Position numbers and translations under genes: made by a program. The notes beneath the pieces were generated by a model. It saw only the letters and a list, made by a program, of their open reading frames with translations, was not told the DNA's origin and made no database searches. Below, piece by piece: positions 55,475-64,000 of a stretch of 64,000 nt of DNA. The DNA comes from Pseudoneurospora amorphoporcata (lineage: Eukaryota; Ascomycota; Sordariomycetes; Sordariales; Sordariaceae): assembly GCA_033297205.1 (NCBI GenBank), contig MU859139.1, positions 81,221-145,220 on the forward strand. Reading direction: 5' to 3'. Within the stretch, counting starts at the first letter, position 1; each line of letters starts with the position of its first letter.

Positions 55475-58400
55475 AGACAACGTGACTAGAGGAGGACTAG
55501 ACGGGAACACACACACAACACACACGCATTTGGAATTGTACCATACCTTGCATTACCATGATACTCACGGCTGCATAGCGAACTTTCTTTTATGGGCGAA
55601 ACGTGCCGACAGCGATCAAGATCGATACTAGGATAATACTCGGAGGAAACCTTCTGCCGCGAATATTTGGCCCGGATCAACGCGTTCATGGTACCACCCA
55701 AGAGGGTCTGATGTCTGGAAGCCAAGAACCCCATTACCCTGACGTGAGCGGCTGAGTGGCGAACACGATCGACTGCGTTACGGATGGATCGACCCGACAG
55801 AGACATATACAATAACCTGGAGGTTCACTGCTAGAAGGGACTCAACCTTCCGAGTCCTCTCATGTGGGAAGCTGAGGTTGGAAGTGGGTTCGATAGACCT
55901 GGCTAATCGTTCATGGACCATCCGGCCGGTCACCAGGCTAGTCACCAGTAAGACATACCGGCATCGTGACTTCAACCAAATCCCGGACAAAGCAGTTGAC
56001 ATCTGGAAAAGAAATGTCGGAGAGACGAGCGATTATTTGTGGGAGAGGCTTGGCCTACTAATGTCTCCGAGACAGGCCGTCGGGCTCGTGGGGGGCGAAC
56101 GAATATAACGAATCAATGAAAATGGTTTGCCAGTCGAAGCTACTATACGTATCGTCTCTTATTACCTGTTCCTGCGTGTGCGCCTTTGGCTTTCCATATG
56201 GTCGTTGACACCACAAGCAAGCTGCTTGTCATCAAACTTCGTCATCCCAACAAGGTCTGACTCAACTGCCAGTGAAGTTCTTGACACATGCGTTGGCAGA
56301 ATCTCTTTCTTCTCATTGCCTCTTTGTCGTTGATAACTACTCGCGTTGGTGTTTGAGTAGTTCCGCTTTCTCCGTGGCGCTTCAGCTTACAATAGGTGCA
56401 GGTATAGGGATGCGAGAATTCTCATTGCAAGCACCTCACGAATTGTAGTTATGGGTACAAATACCCATTGATACTCCATAATGAATGGAGTTAACTGACA
56501 ACAGAGGCCAGAGAGAATTCCGTCAGAAATAGTAGTCCCCACGTGTTGTTCCCACAGAGTATTGCGTTGGTATCATGTTCACTCAGTCTTGTTTCTTTTG
56601 CACACGAACATAGCCTCACGAAATTTCCAGAACCGAGTCGAGAAATTAATTGCAAATGTGCCAAATGCGGGTTTCCTCTCTAGCTCTTTCCCTACTGACT
56701 CATTCTGACTTTGTCCAAATCTACTTCTGGAACAGAGAGAATTGCAGCCAGTGCAGATACATGTTTCACACCTAAGCGTTAGAACATTCCCTAGAATCTT
56801 CTAACACATACTTTTAATATAACATCAGGAACTCAAAGTGACTGACTGATTGGCCACGCCAGGATTTCCGTTGAGGAGCTGGTGTGTTCTGAAGGCCATA
56901 TGGGTGTATGGAGAAAGGTTGGGTGAATTATAAAAAAGAAAAAAAGAAAAAAAAAAAAGAAAAAAAAAAGTACGAAAACAGGAAGAAGAAAGCGGAAAAG
57001 GTCTGTAGAGACTACATACATGATGATAAAGAATGATTTGGCTGTAGGTATGTACAGTGAACGTTGTTATTTCACAAAAATGTTCGTCCGAAGAGCCGTT
57101 TCTTCAGTTTGGAGTCGAAATTCTTATGACATGATCAAGCACTGTTATGTCATGTATCACAGGCAAATAAAATCTATCATTAGTGTATCTCTCGTCGACT
57201 GCACGAAGAAAACCAATTTATAGACTGACGCTTAAATTCCCCAATTATCTAAGTGAGTACCCTCCCCGTCATACTGGTCCGAGGTGGAAATGGGTGCCCC
57301 CATCGCGCTTGCCTTCAACTTGGTTGGGACAATCGAACCAGCGTACATTTTCTACAATAGGAAGGCGTGGCCCGCCCGCCCGCCCGTCCGTCAGTCACTT
57401 TGCTCTTTCCCCCAGTACCAACTTCCATGCCACATGAACAATCTGGAAGGCTGCAGTGGTGCTCTATCTCTTTTAGGTTGGTATCTTCCATGGCCTGATT
57501 GGCTCGAGAACGCCCCTTCCCTCAAAATGGAAGTTCCTCCAAGACTTAAGCAAGATATCATTGGTTCTCTTGGGAAAATGAGGATTATACCACTCACATA
57601 TGCAGGTACACATGCAGGAACGACATTTCAACGCACTCTTGTCTTTGAATTGTAGCCTTGGAGGCGCCTCGGGAGAGTTAGAAGGGTTTTTATGATCAAG
57701 GGGTAAGGAATAGAGTGGCCGACCAGTCAGTCACTCGCTGCCTGCATAGGTGGGGAGATATTCAAGAGGGAGGTTCCCAACCCAGTGGACATCATGAAAT
57801 TGTCAAGCGATGGTCAGGAGTGAGAGGGGGATGGGCAGACAGACAGGCAGGCGGGTAGGTAGGGTAGGTAGGGCACCGGTCAGACACTCGAGCATCATTG
57901 GTTGGATTTACGCATTCGCGTTTGTTTTAGTCTCCGGGTCTTTTTCACTTTCCTAATAATGAGGAGTATCAATCTCTTCTTGGTTACCCTGCAGAAAAAA
58001 GAGCCGGAGAGAAAAAGCCCCTCGAGAATCCAGTGGATGACTAGACCACGAGGGAACCTTTACTGCGAGGCATCTTGGAGTTACCGAAAAAGTGCTGAAG
58101 CGGGACCTTATAAGGCCCAAATGTGGAAGTTCCCTCGCCTGGAAGGTACTACGGACTGGCCGGGGATAGGTAATGCACGTACAGTAACTGTCACTCTCTG
58201 TTTCCAATTAGTGAGGCCACCACACCCTAGTGTCTCCTTTCATCTGGTCATTAGGACTGCAATGTACGGCGGAGGCAAGCAAACGAAAGAGGCAGAAGAA
58301 AAAGAAATACGTGACGATTGTATAATGAAGTTACTTGCTCAGTCACTCATTACCTCGTGTTCCTCACATATCTCAGTACGTCACATCTCCATGGGGTGCC

Positions 58401-61008
58401 TCGACTGCAGTACAGTACGACATGCCTAGGTACTCACTACCTACCTAGAACCTACCCAGACCGAAGTAGGTATCGACTCACTTCGCTAAGTGACCAATAT
58501 CAACACATCTACCTGAACGAGTCTAGTCCGGTCTTGATTCAAGCAAGGGACGGAGAAGGCTGTTGGGGAAGGGCGTGGGAAGAAGGGGAATGTACGTAAT
58601 GAAGCTACTCCCTCCTCCTTTCTTTCTCCTCGTTTTTGCTCGACGATGACACCGTAGTAGTGTAGTTTCAAGGTCTTGTCTGTTGGTGCTTGACGATGAT
58701 GGTAAGAGTAGTAGGAAAAGGGGTAAAAGGAGACTGTATGTGACGGGCCCCCTCCCCTTCCTCGTCCCTCCGCCCTCCTCCGTCGTCTCTATTCGACAAT
58801 GACACGGCAGTAGTGTAGTTCCAAGTTCCATTCAGTTGGTACATGCCCCCTGGTGATGTTGGCAATGACCCTGTTACGCACTGTCTTGAACACGGGAGCA
58901 AGTTAATTGACGGAAAGGGTGATCGGAGTGAGGGAGTGACGGAGTAGAGGAGGGAGAGAACTGAGGTGATGTGATTTCCATGCAGTTGCAGTTGAATCAA
59001 ATGCAGCAATTGGTGGTTTGCCTCTGTGTGGACACTCTCACGCCCTCACTCACTGGGTATTCCCTCGAGCCACTCGCTCCCTCATCACTGGGCACTCATC
59101 CCTCGCTGCCTCCTTGTCCCTTGACCCTACTGAGAACGTGATAGGGATGACCTTTCTCATCATTATCGTCGTCGTCGATACCGTGTGGGCTATGTAACCT
59201 TGGGCAGCCACGACAGTGTATCATTCGTACTGTTTTCTTGTCATGACACTATACTCGAAATTGAGTGTATTGTACTCGAAAGTGGCTCAGCATTCAGTAC
59301 CAGCAAAATATTTCCACAATAATGTGGGTAAAGAGAAAAGCTCCCTCTCCCTCTGTTGCGCGTTGTCACGGTGGTCGCATCGAGGTCGACCACCCGGTGC
59401 GGCATTGTTGTGATTGATTATCATTGTGGATTATTGTTGTAGTCGTTGTTGTAGAAGTGGTGGTGTAGTGTCTGCTATGTGGTGTGTAGTTGTTGTAGTT
59501 CGGAGGCAGTCGGTTGTGACCGGGGTTATACCGTAGATCGTGAACCGTGGTCGGGTCATGCAGCATGCGGCCGGACTGCGGAGACCGTGGGTGAGGCCGA
59601 CCACACGGGCCGGTAGAATGGGCCGCATCGCATCGCCCCGGTCGGCGCGGCGTCGTATTTCGTCTGCGGCGCAGCGTTAATCACTCAATGGATGGAGAGA
59701 CTTGGACAGACATAGTTCGTACTTTTCCCACCCCTGTCATTTTATGCTCCCTCTTTTTTCTCTTCTTTCTTCTTTTTTCTGCTTCTTTGCATCTTTCCAT
59801 TCTGTCAACCGATGTCAATGGTCAACAACGGCCAACGGGCCTCCCAAAAAAAACCGGGCTGGCTGGCCTGTGCGCAATCTCAAAATACAAGCAGTATTTG
59901 TATTTCTTGGGAAATGAAGCCCGTCAGTTTTTGGAATCTGGCGTAGTATTTTTGCAACACGGCACCCGCTCACCCGTTTCCCCGTCCCACGGTGAGATAG
60001 CAACGGTTTAACCGTGTCCAAGGGTTGGGGAGGCCGGGAGGAGAGAAAAAAAAAAAAAACCAGGGTGTTGTTGGAAAAGCGTTCGTCGCGGAAGGAGCAA
60101 TCATTGACGCGGTCAATCTCCCAATCAATGGCGACAGCTTGAAGGCATGCCTTTGGCGCACGTGACTGGGGTTAAAGTGGTACGGAACCCGACAGATCGG
60201 GTCAGTGGCTTGGATGTGTGGGCCAAATGCTGTCTTCTTCCAATGAAAATATTTCTGACTCGAGAACAATCCACTCACGAAATGGCACTGTTCTTTCCAA
60301 TAGACTTACACCACAGCAGTTCACCTCGTCAACACGCCCTCCCTTACCTGGGCGCTCGCCTTGGCTCACTCATCCTGGTCTTGGCTTGCAACCGTTGTTG
60401 GCTTGTTGCTCACAACCCATGTTCCGGGCAACTTCATTGTATCATCCAATAGTCCCAGATGTCTTGCGTACTGCTGCTTGTTTCGTGAGCGTTGGGTACT
60501 GGAATGCTACGCTGGTCCTTCCGGGCGGGACATGCCGGTTACCGGTCGTGCCATCGAAAGAAAGGCGAGCGATTTGGGTTTTCTTATCGATTCGTTTTTG
60601 CCGGCCGGGAGAATCGTGGATTCGTGGTGGTGCTCAGGTGGCTTGCACCAAGAACTATAAGCGTAAAACTAGACGAGAAGGGGCAGGGAGAATGATTGTA
60701 AGAACAAAATAAATTCGATGAGGAAGTCGGCCAGTCCGTAATGACGGGATACTTGTCACGCCATTATGAAGCATCACTTGTTCCGGATGCACTGGCAAGG
60801 CAAATATGTGACGACATTTGTTGCTCACCGTGAAACCCACTTGCCTCAGATGAGGACTTGGGTCCGGCCCTACCAAACGCTCTGTTCTTTGCCCTTCTTT
60901 GCGAGCAGGTTGTAGGGTATGGCGTGGAAGAAGAAATAAGTGTAAACTCTTCGTCGTCAAGAAAGTAGACCCCCCCTTGCGCCGCGGATAGCACTGGCCA
61001 TCAGGACT
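55475..61008. other. Gene-poor 5.5-kb region with simple repeats
   Basis: No credible gene was found on either strand; all open frames are short, overlap each other and lack domains. It holds an A/G-rich run at 56931-56970, a GTAG-type tract at 57837-57873, an imperfect tandem duplication near 58575-58826, GTT-rich sequence near 59400-59510, a 14-bp A run near 60046-60059, and several TAGGTA-type short repeats near 58420-58470. It marks the transition from the gene-dense arm to the AT-rich block. Confidence 0.6.
58575..58826. repeat. Imperfect tandem duplication, about 150-bp period
   Basis: Copy one (about 58575-58675) and copy two (about 58717-58826) share the order: AAGGGG block, GTACGT/GTATGT, C/T-rich tract, then CGACGATGACACCG/CGACAATGACACGG, AGTAGTGTAGTT and CAAGGT/CAAGTT. 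A third partial match (TTGACGATGATGG) lies between them. Both copies read alike in one minus-strand frame, which is a by-product of the duplication. Confidence 0.65.
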
Positions 61009-61894
61009 GGCAATAAACTAAATAAATCAAATCTGACCGCAGATTTGGATTTGATTTGAACTGAAATTACTGGATTTGACTGAAAAGTGGGGAAATTTAG
61101 TTCAGATTTATAGATTTGAGTCGTTAAATCTACAGATTATTTAGTTATTCTAGGTACCAGCCTCTTCAACCTCTATACTTTATATACTAAAATTGTCGTT
61201 TTTAACATTTGAGCTAAGGGTGGGACCCCCCTTCTCATAGTTATATATAATAATATCGTACTAGAGGCTTATCTTCATCTAATTCTTTAACTGCTAAAGT
61301 AAATTGACAATTTTGTAGTCGAAGTTATATTGCGAGTCTACTGTTTGTTTAGCTATATTGAAGGTACGTTCGTATTTATTAGATTCCGTTAGAATAGAGA
61401 GGATATTAAATATTATACGTAATAATATTAGAAATTCCTTTTTATAATTATTTTACTATTTTAAAGAGAATATTTGTAATACTCTTTTTTAATTAATTAG
61501 TAATTTATCACGTAATTTTGTTGTTTTTTAGAAGGGAGAAGGCGGGTGTAGATTTAGTATAATAGTTATTGCTCGTTAATTAGTAAGATTTAGGTTTAGG
61601 AGAGATAGAGCAAAGAGGTTTTAGTTATAGTAGTATTTATTTAATTAAGTAATTAATATATTACGTTATTTAGAATTAATAAAATTGTATAATAATATTA
61701 TTTTTTTTATTTATAGAGAGCTTAAGTAATACTGTTGATAGGGTATTGGGAACAAATGACAGTATTGTCGTGATTGAAAGGTATGATGATTGATGATCCT
61801 GGAAAGATCCAGAGAGGGGAGCTCGCGATGGTCGATGACTATATGTGCGCGAGCCTTATCTAATCTACAGGACTCACTCATGTAGGGTTGCGAC

Positions 61895-61992
61895 CCATGG
61901 TCGCGACCATGGTCGCGGTCACGACCAATTGATCGTGGCGCAACCATCATCACGTGCCATTGTCACGTGCGCATGTCAGCTATTCTGACATG
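61895..61992. repeat. Cluster of four consecutive palindromes
   Basis: A perfect 18-bp palindrome CCATGGTCGCGACCATGG (61895-61912), a near-perfect one (CACGACCAATTGATCGTG, 61920-61937), two CACGTG sites seven bases apart (61951-61956 and 61964-61969), and a hairpin CATGTCA..TGACATG with a 7-bp loop (61972-61992). An outer GTTGCG/CGCAAC pair encloses the first two. Together they lie in a GC-richer island inside AT-rich sequence. Confidence 0.85.
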
Positions 61993-62467
61993 TGACACCA
62001 GCGATACCAATCCGGTATCATTAAGATTTAATTAGCGAGTGTAATAGTTAAGGTATAAGATTAGGGGTAAAGTAATATATTGGAGTTTCTTCCATTAATT
62101 CTTTGTATTTCTTGAGTTTATAAATTACGATAGTTAATTGTTAACATGTAGCTAGTACTATACCTTATAACTACCTTGTATTACCTTATAGTATAGAAAG
62201 CTAATTGCTGAGGACACTATTCCTTCTACGTTACGGAATTAGTCAACTCAGCCTCCACAGAATCTACTAGAACATAGAGGTTTCACCACTGCATTCTGGA
62301 TTCTTGAACCTGTTCAGCATTCTCTCACTAGATTGATTTGTCATTATAGAATGCAACAAAAACTTATAGATTTAACTCATTCCTTTTATAGTATAGTACT
62401 TCTACAAGAACTTCTATTAACTTATAGAAGCTTCTACACTCTAGAAGCTTCCAAACACTTAGCATTT

Positions 62468-62478
62468 ATATATATAAA
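62468..62478 (+). promoter_or_regulatory. TATA-like element in a possible LTR relic
   Basis: TATATATAAAG followed by a C/T-rich segment and, about 220 bp later, by the inverted-repeat arm. The layout resembles a retrotransposon LTR promoter, but no element boundaries can be fixed. Confidence 0.3.
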
Positions 62479-62700
62479 GACCTCTCCTCTCCGTTAGTTA
62501 GTCACTCCTTAAGCAAGCACACTCAAGCAATACAATACGGTCTTTTCTAATAGTGTAGAGTTTACTATAATAATTGTTTCTCACAGTGCAGAGTTCACTG
62601 TAATCTTCTGTCCTGGGAGCAGAGTCCTCTCTAAGACCTCTTTTATAACACTTCTATTATATCTACAACTACGCTGCAACTACGCTGCTTCCTTCAGGAC

Positions 62701-62809
62701 TGCTGTCGTACCACCGCTTCCGCTCCGCTTAGCTACAAGTGCATAGTTCACTATAGCATCCCTATACTAGTACTATTATCATAGGCTAGTTAGGGCATTG
62801 CAGCAAACA
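62701..62809 (+). repeat. Left arm of a 109-bp inverted repeat
   Basis: Begins TGCTGTCGTACCACCGCTTC and matches the reverse complement of 63892-64000 at 103 of 109 positions without gaps. All six differences are transitions. It is probably a terminal or LTR fragment of a transposable element. Confidence 0.9.
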
Positions 62810-63891
62810 TACTTATAGTTAGAAATTTATAAATTCTTCTCCTTCTTAATATATATTTTTTTTCGAATACGTAGTATATAATCTTTAACTATACAGTAAG
62901 GAAGTTATTAATATTAGAGAAGAAAGTCTTAATATTAATAGCGAAGAGTTTTTATATTTATTCTTAAATATAATTTTGCAAGTAGCGCAGAAAATATTAA
63001 AAATAAAAGTAACTGCCTATTATTAGTTGAGAGTAGGCTTTGTAAAGCTATCGATAGAAGAGGCATTGCTTTATAAAAATTAAAAGTTAAAAGGAATATT
63101 AATCATAGTATTACTACATAAATTGCTAATAAAAGTACGTATATCACTAAATTATATTTTTTAGTATTATTACTAATTAGAATTTGCTAGTAAAAGTATT
63201 TAAAAAGAGAAGCGCTACTCGCACGTTGGCAAAACTCTACTCGCACGTAGATCCACATTTTTTTCCCATACATAACCCGAACCCGCTCGAAGTCTACTAT
63301 AGCAGATGTATTCTTTCATAAATTTCGCTAAGCACATCTGGACATTTCAATCTTTCAAGGTTGCCATGCCATGCCAAGCCCAGATTCTAGACTACAGCGT
63401 ACGCACCCCTAGATTTGTACCTAGACCCAGTTCTTACAGGGCATTTATATAGCGGTCTTACAGGGCACTTAGCGGCACGGTCGCATGCGCCCGTCAGCTG
63501 GGTCACTACATCAGTCATTTACATCGCAATTAGCTAGAGAAACGCACAGAAAAATAATGGATCATTCCGTACCATCGACAGATGCTAGCGCTTTATTTAC
63601 TTAATAATATCTAATAATGCACGACGTAGTGGATTGAAGGATTATAATGTGGTGATGTATACGATGGTAGTTTGGTAAAGGAAGTAGTGCGACAAGGCAC
63701 TAGTGCTAGTGCTAGAAAATTACGAGTTAGACTGCCCAGTCTGGGCTAGTCTGAGCGTCCAGACTAGGGTGGCCAGTGCAGTACGACTGCAGGGGTCTAA
63801 ACGTGTACTGAGCTAAAATCTAAGAGCTTGGCGGGCACGGTACAACCTAGATGGGTGTGGGACTATAGCAGGTCGCCAGGGTTCAGGTTAT

Positions 63892-64000
63892 TGTTTGCTA
63901 CAATACCCTAACTAGCCTATGATGATAGTACTAGTATAGGGACGCTACAGTGAACTATGCACTTGTAGCTAAGCGGAGCGGAAGCGGTAGTACGACAGCA
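63892..64000 (-). repeat. Right arm of the inverted repeat, reaching the window edge
   Basis: Reverse complement of the left arm, ending at the last base, so it probably continues outside the window. Compared with the left arm it carries TA where the left has CA at three sites, and the left carries TA where this one has CA or TG at two others, so both copies were hit independently. Confidence 0.9.

Larger units (their letters stand above)
61009..63660. other. AT-rich, RIP-like block
   Basis: Composition changes sharply at about 61,010: long runs of A and T, many TA dinucleotides, few CA or TG, and stops in all frames. Less AT-rich islands remain near 61730-62000, 62460-62800 and 63220-63560. 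This is the usual look of transposon remains mutated by repeat-induced point mutation in Neurospora and relatives; such blocks typically carry DNA methylation and H3K9me3. No reverse transcriptase or transposase motif can be read any more. Confidence 0.75.

Noticed and set aside
55861..55905. tRNA-like GGTTCGA sequence
   Set aside because: The flanking bases do not form acceptor, D or anticodon stems; no tRNA gene was found anywhere in the window.
57284..57655. 123-codon plus-strand frame in the gene-poor region
   Set aside because: No recognisable motif and no supporting neighbours or splice extensions.
58523..58831. Minus-strand frame with an internal peptide repeat
   Set aside because: The repeat is explained by the imperfect DNA duplication; no other coding evidence.
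1..64000. CRISPR arrays, prophage or bacterial operons
   Set aside because: Spliceosomal introns and eukaryotic organelle genes show this is fungal nuclear DNA; the regular repeats seen are simple sequence or coding repeats.

Overview
The window is nuclear DNA of a filamentous ascomycete, most likely Neurospora or a close Sordariales relative such as Sordaria. The evidence is short introns with GT..AG ends and CTAAC-type branch points, intron-poor genes, long acidic, Thr- or Gln-rich low-complexity tails, and an AT-rich block at the right end in which two copies of one repeat differ only by transitions, mostly CpA to TpA, the signature of repeat-induced point mutation (RIP). All gene models were made by reading open frames and splice sites by eye; no database search was run.

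Positions 1-55,500 are an ordinary gene-dense chromosome arm with housekeeping genes on both strands: the 5' end of a probably mitochondrial protein (<1-165, -), a MICOS MIC26/27 subunit (970-1999, +), a TMCO4/DUF726 membrane hydrolase (2797-5649, +), NOC2 (6466-8847, -), VPS28 (9304-10150, +), MDM12 (10179-12176, -), a large BRCT protein with repeated motifs (13041-19006, +), the importin KAP120 (19725-23044, -), a 3-hydroxyacyl-CoA dehydrogenase fused to a YWTD-type propeller (23579-25491, -), PEX2 (26572-28473, +), PAL1 (29295-31057, -), USB1 (32732-33829, +), a five-finger C2HC zinc-finger frame without a start codon (33902-34873, +), ERO1 (36348-38582, -), the ribosome-associated Hsp70 SSB1 (40789-43102, -), eIF4E (44566-45448, +), a large unrecognised protein with hydrophobic stretches (46439-49626, -), RSC4 (50715-53462, -) and CKS1 (54910-55474, +).

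There is no operon-like or biosynthetic cluster. Recurring themes are mitochondrial membrane organisation (MIC26/27, MDM12), translation and ribosome biogenesis (NOC2, SSB1, eIF4E), membrane traffic and organelles (VPS28, PEX2, ERO1, PAL1), and the nucleus and cell cycle (BRCT protein, KAP120, RSC4, CKS1). Several neighbours share divergent promoters (NOC2/VPS28, MDM12/BRCT, HAD/PEX2, PAL1/USB1, SSB1/eIF4E, RSC4/CKS1). VPS28 and MDM12 converge with only 28 bp between stop codons.

From 55,475 to about 61,000 I see no credible gene, only simple repeats and an imperfect tandem duplication. From about 61,000 to the end the sequence is AT-rich and RIP-like, with a cluster of palindromes near 61,900 and a 109-bp inverted repeat (62701-62809 / 63892-64000), probably the remains of transposable elements. 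The most unusual points are the zinc-finger frame that shares USB1's reading frame across two TAG codons, the GC-AG intron with telomere-like repeats in SSB1 and an inverted partial copy of that exon-intron junction 2 kb away, the dehydrogenase-propeller fusion, and the repeated motifs of the BRCT protein.
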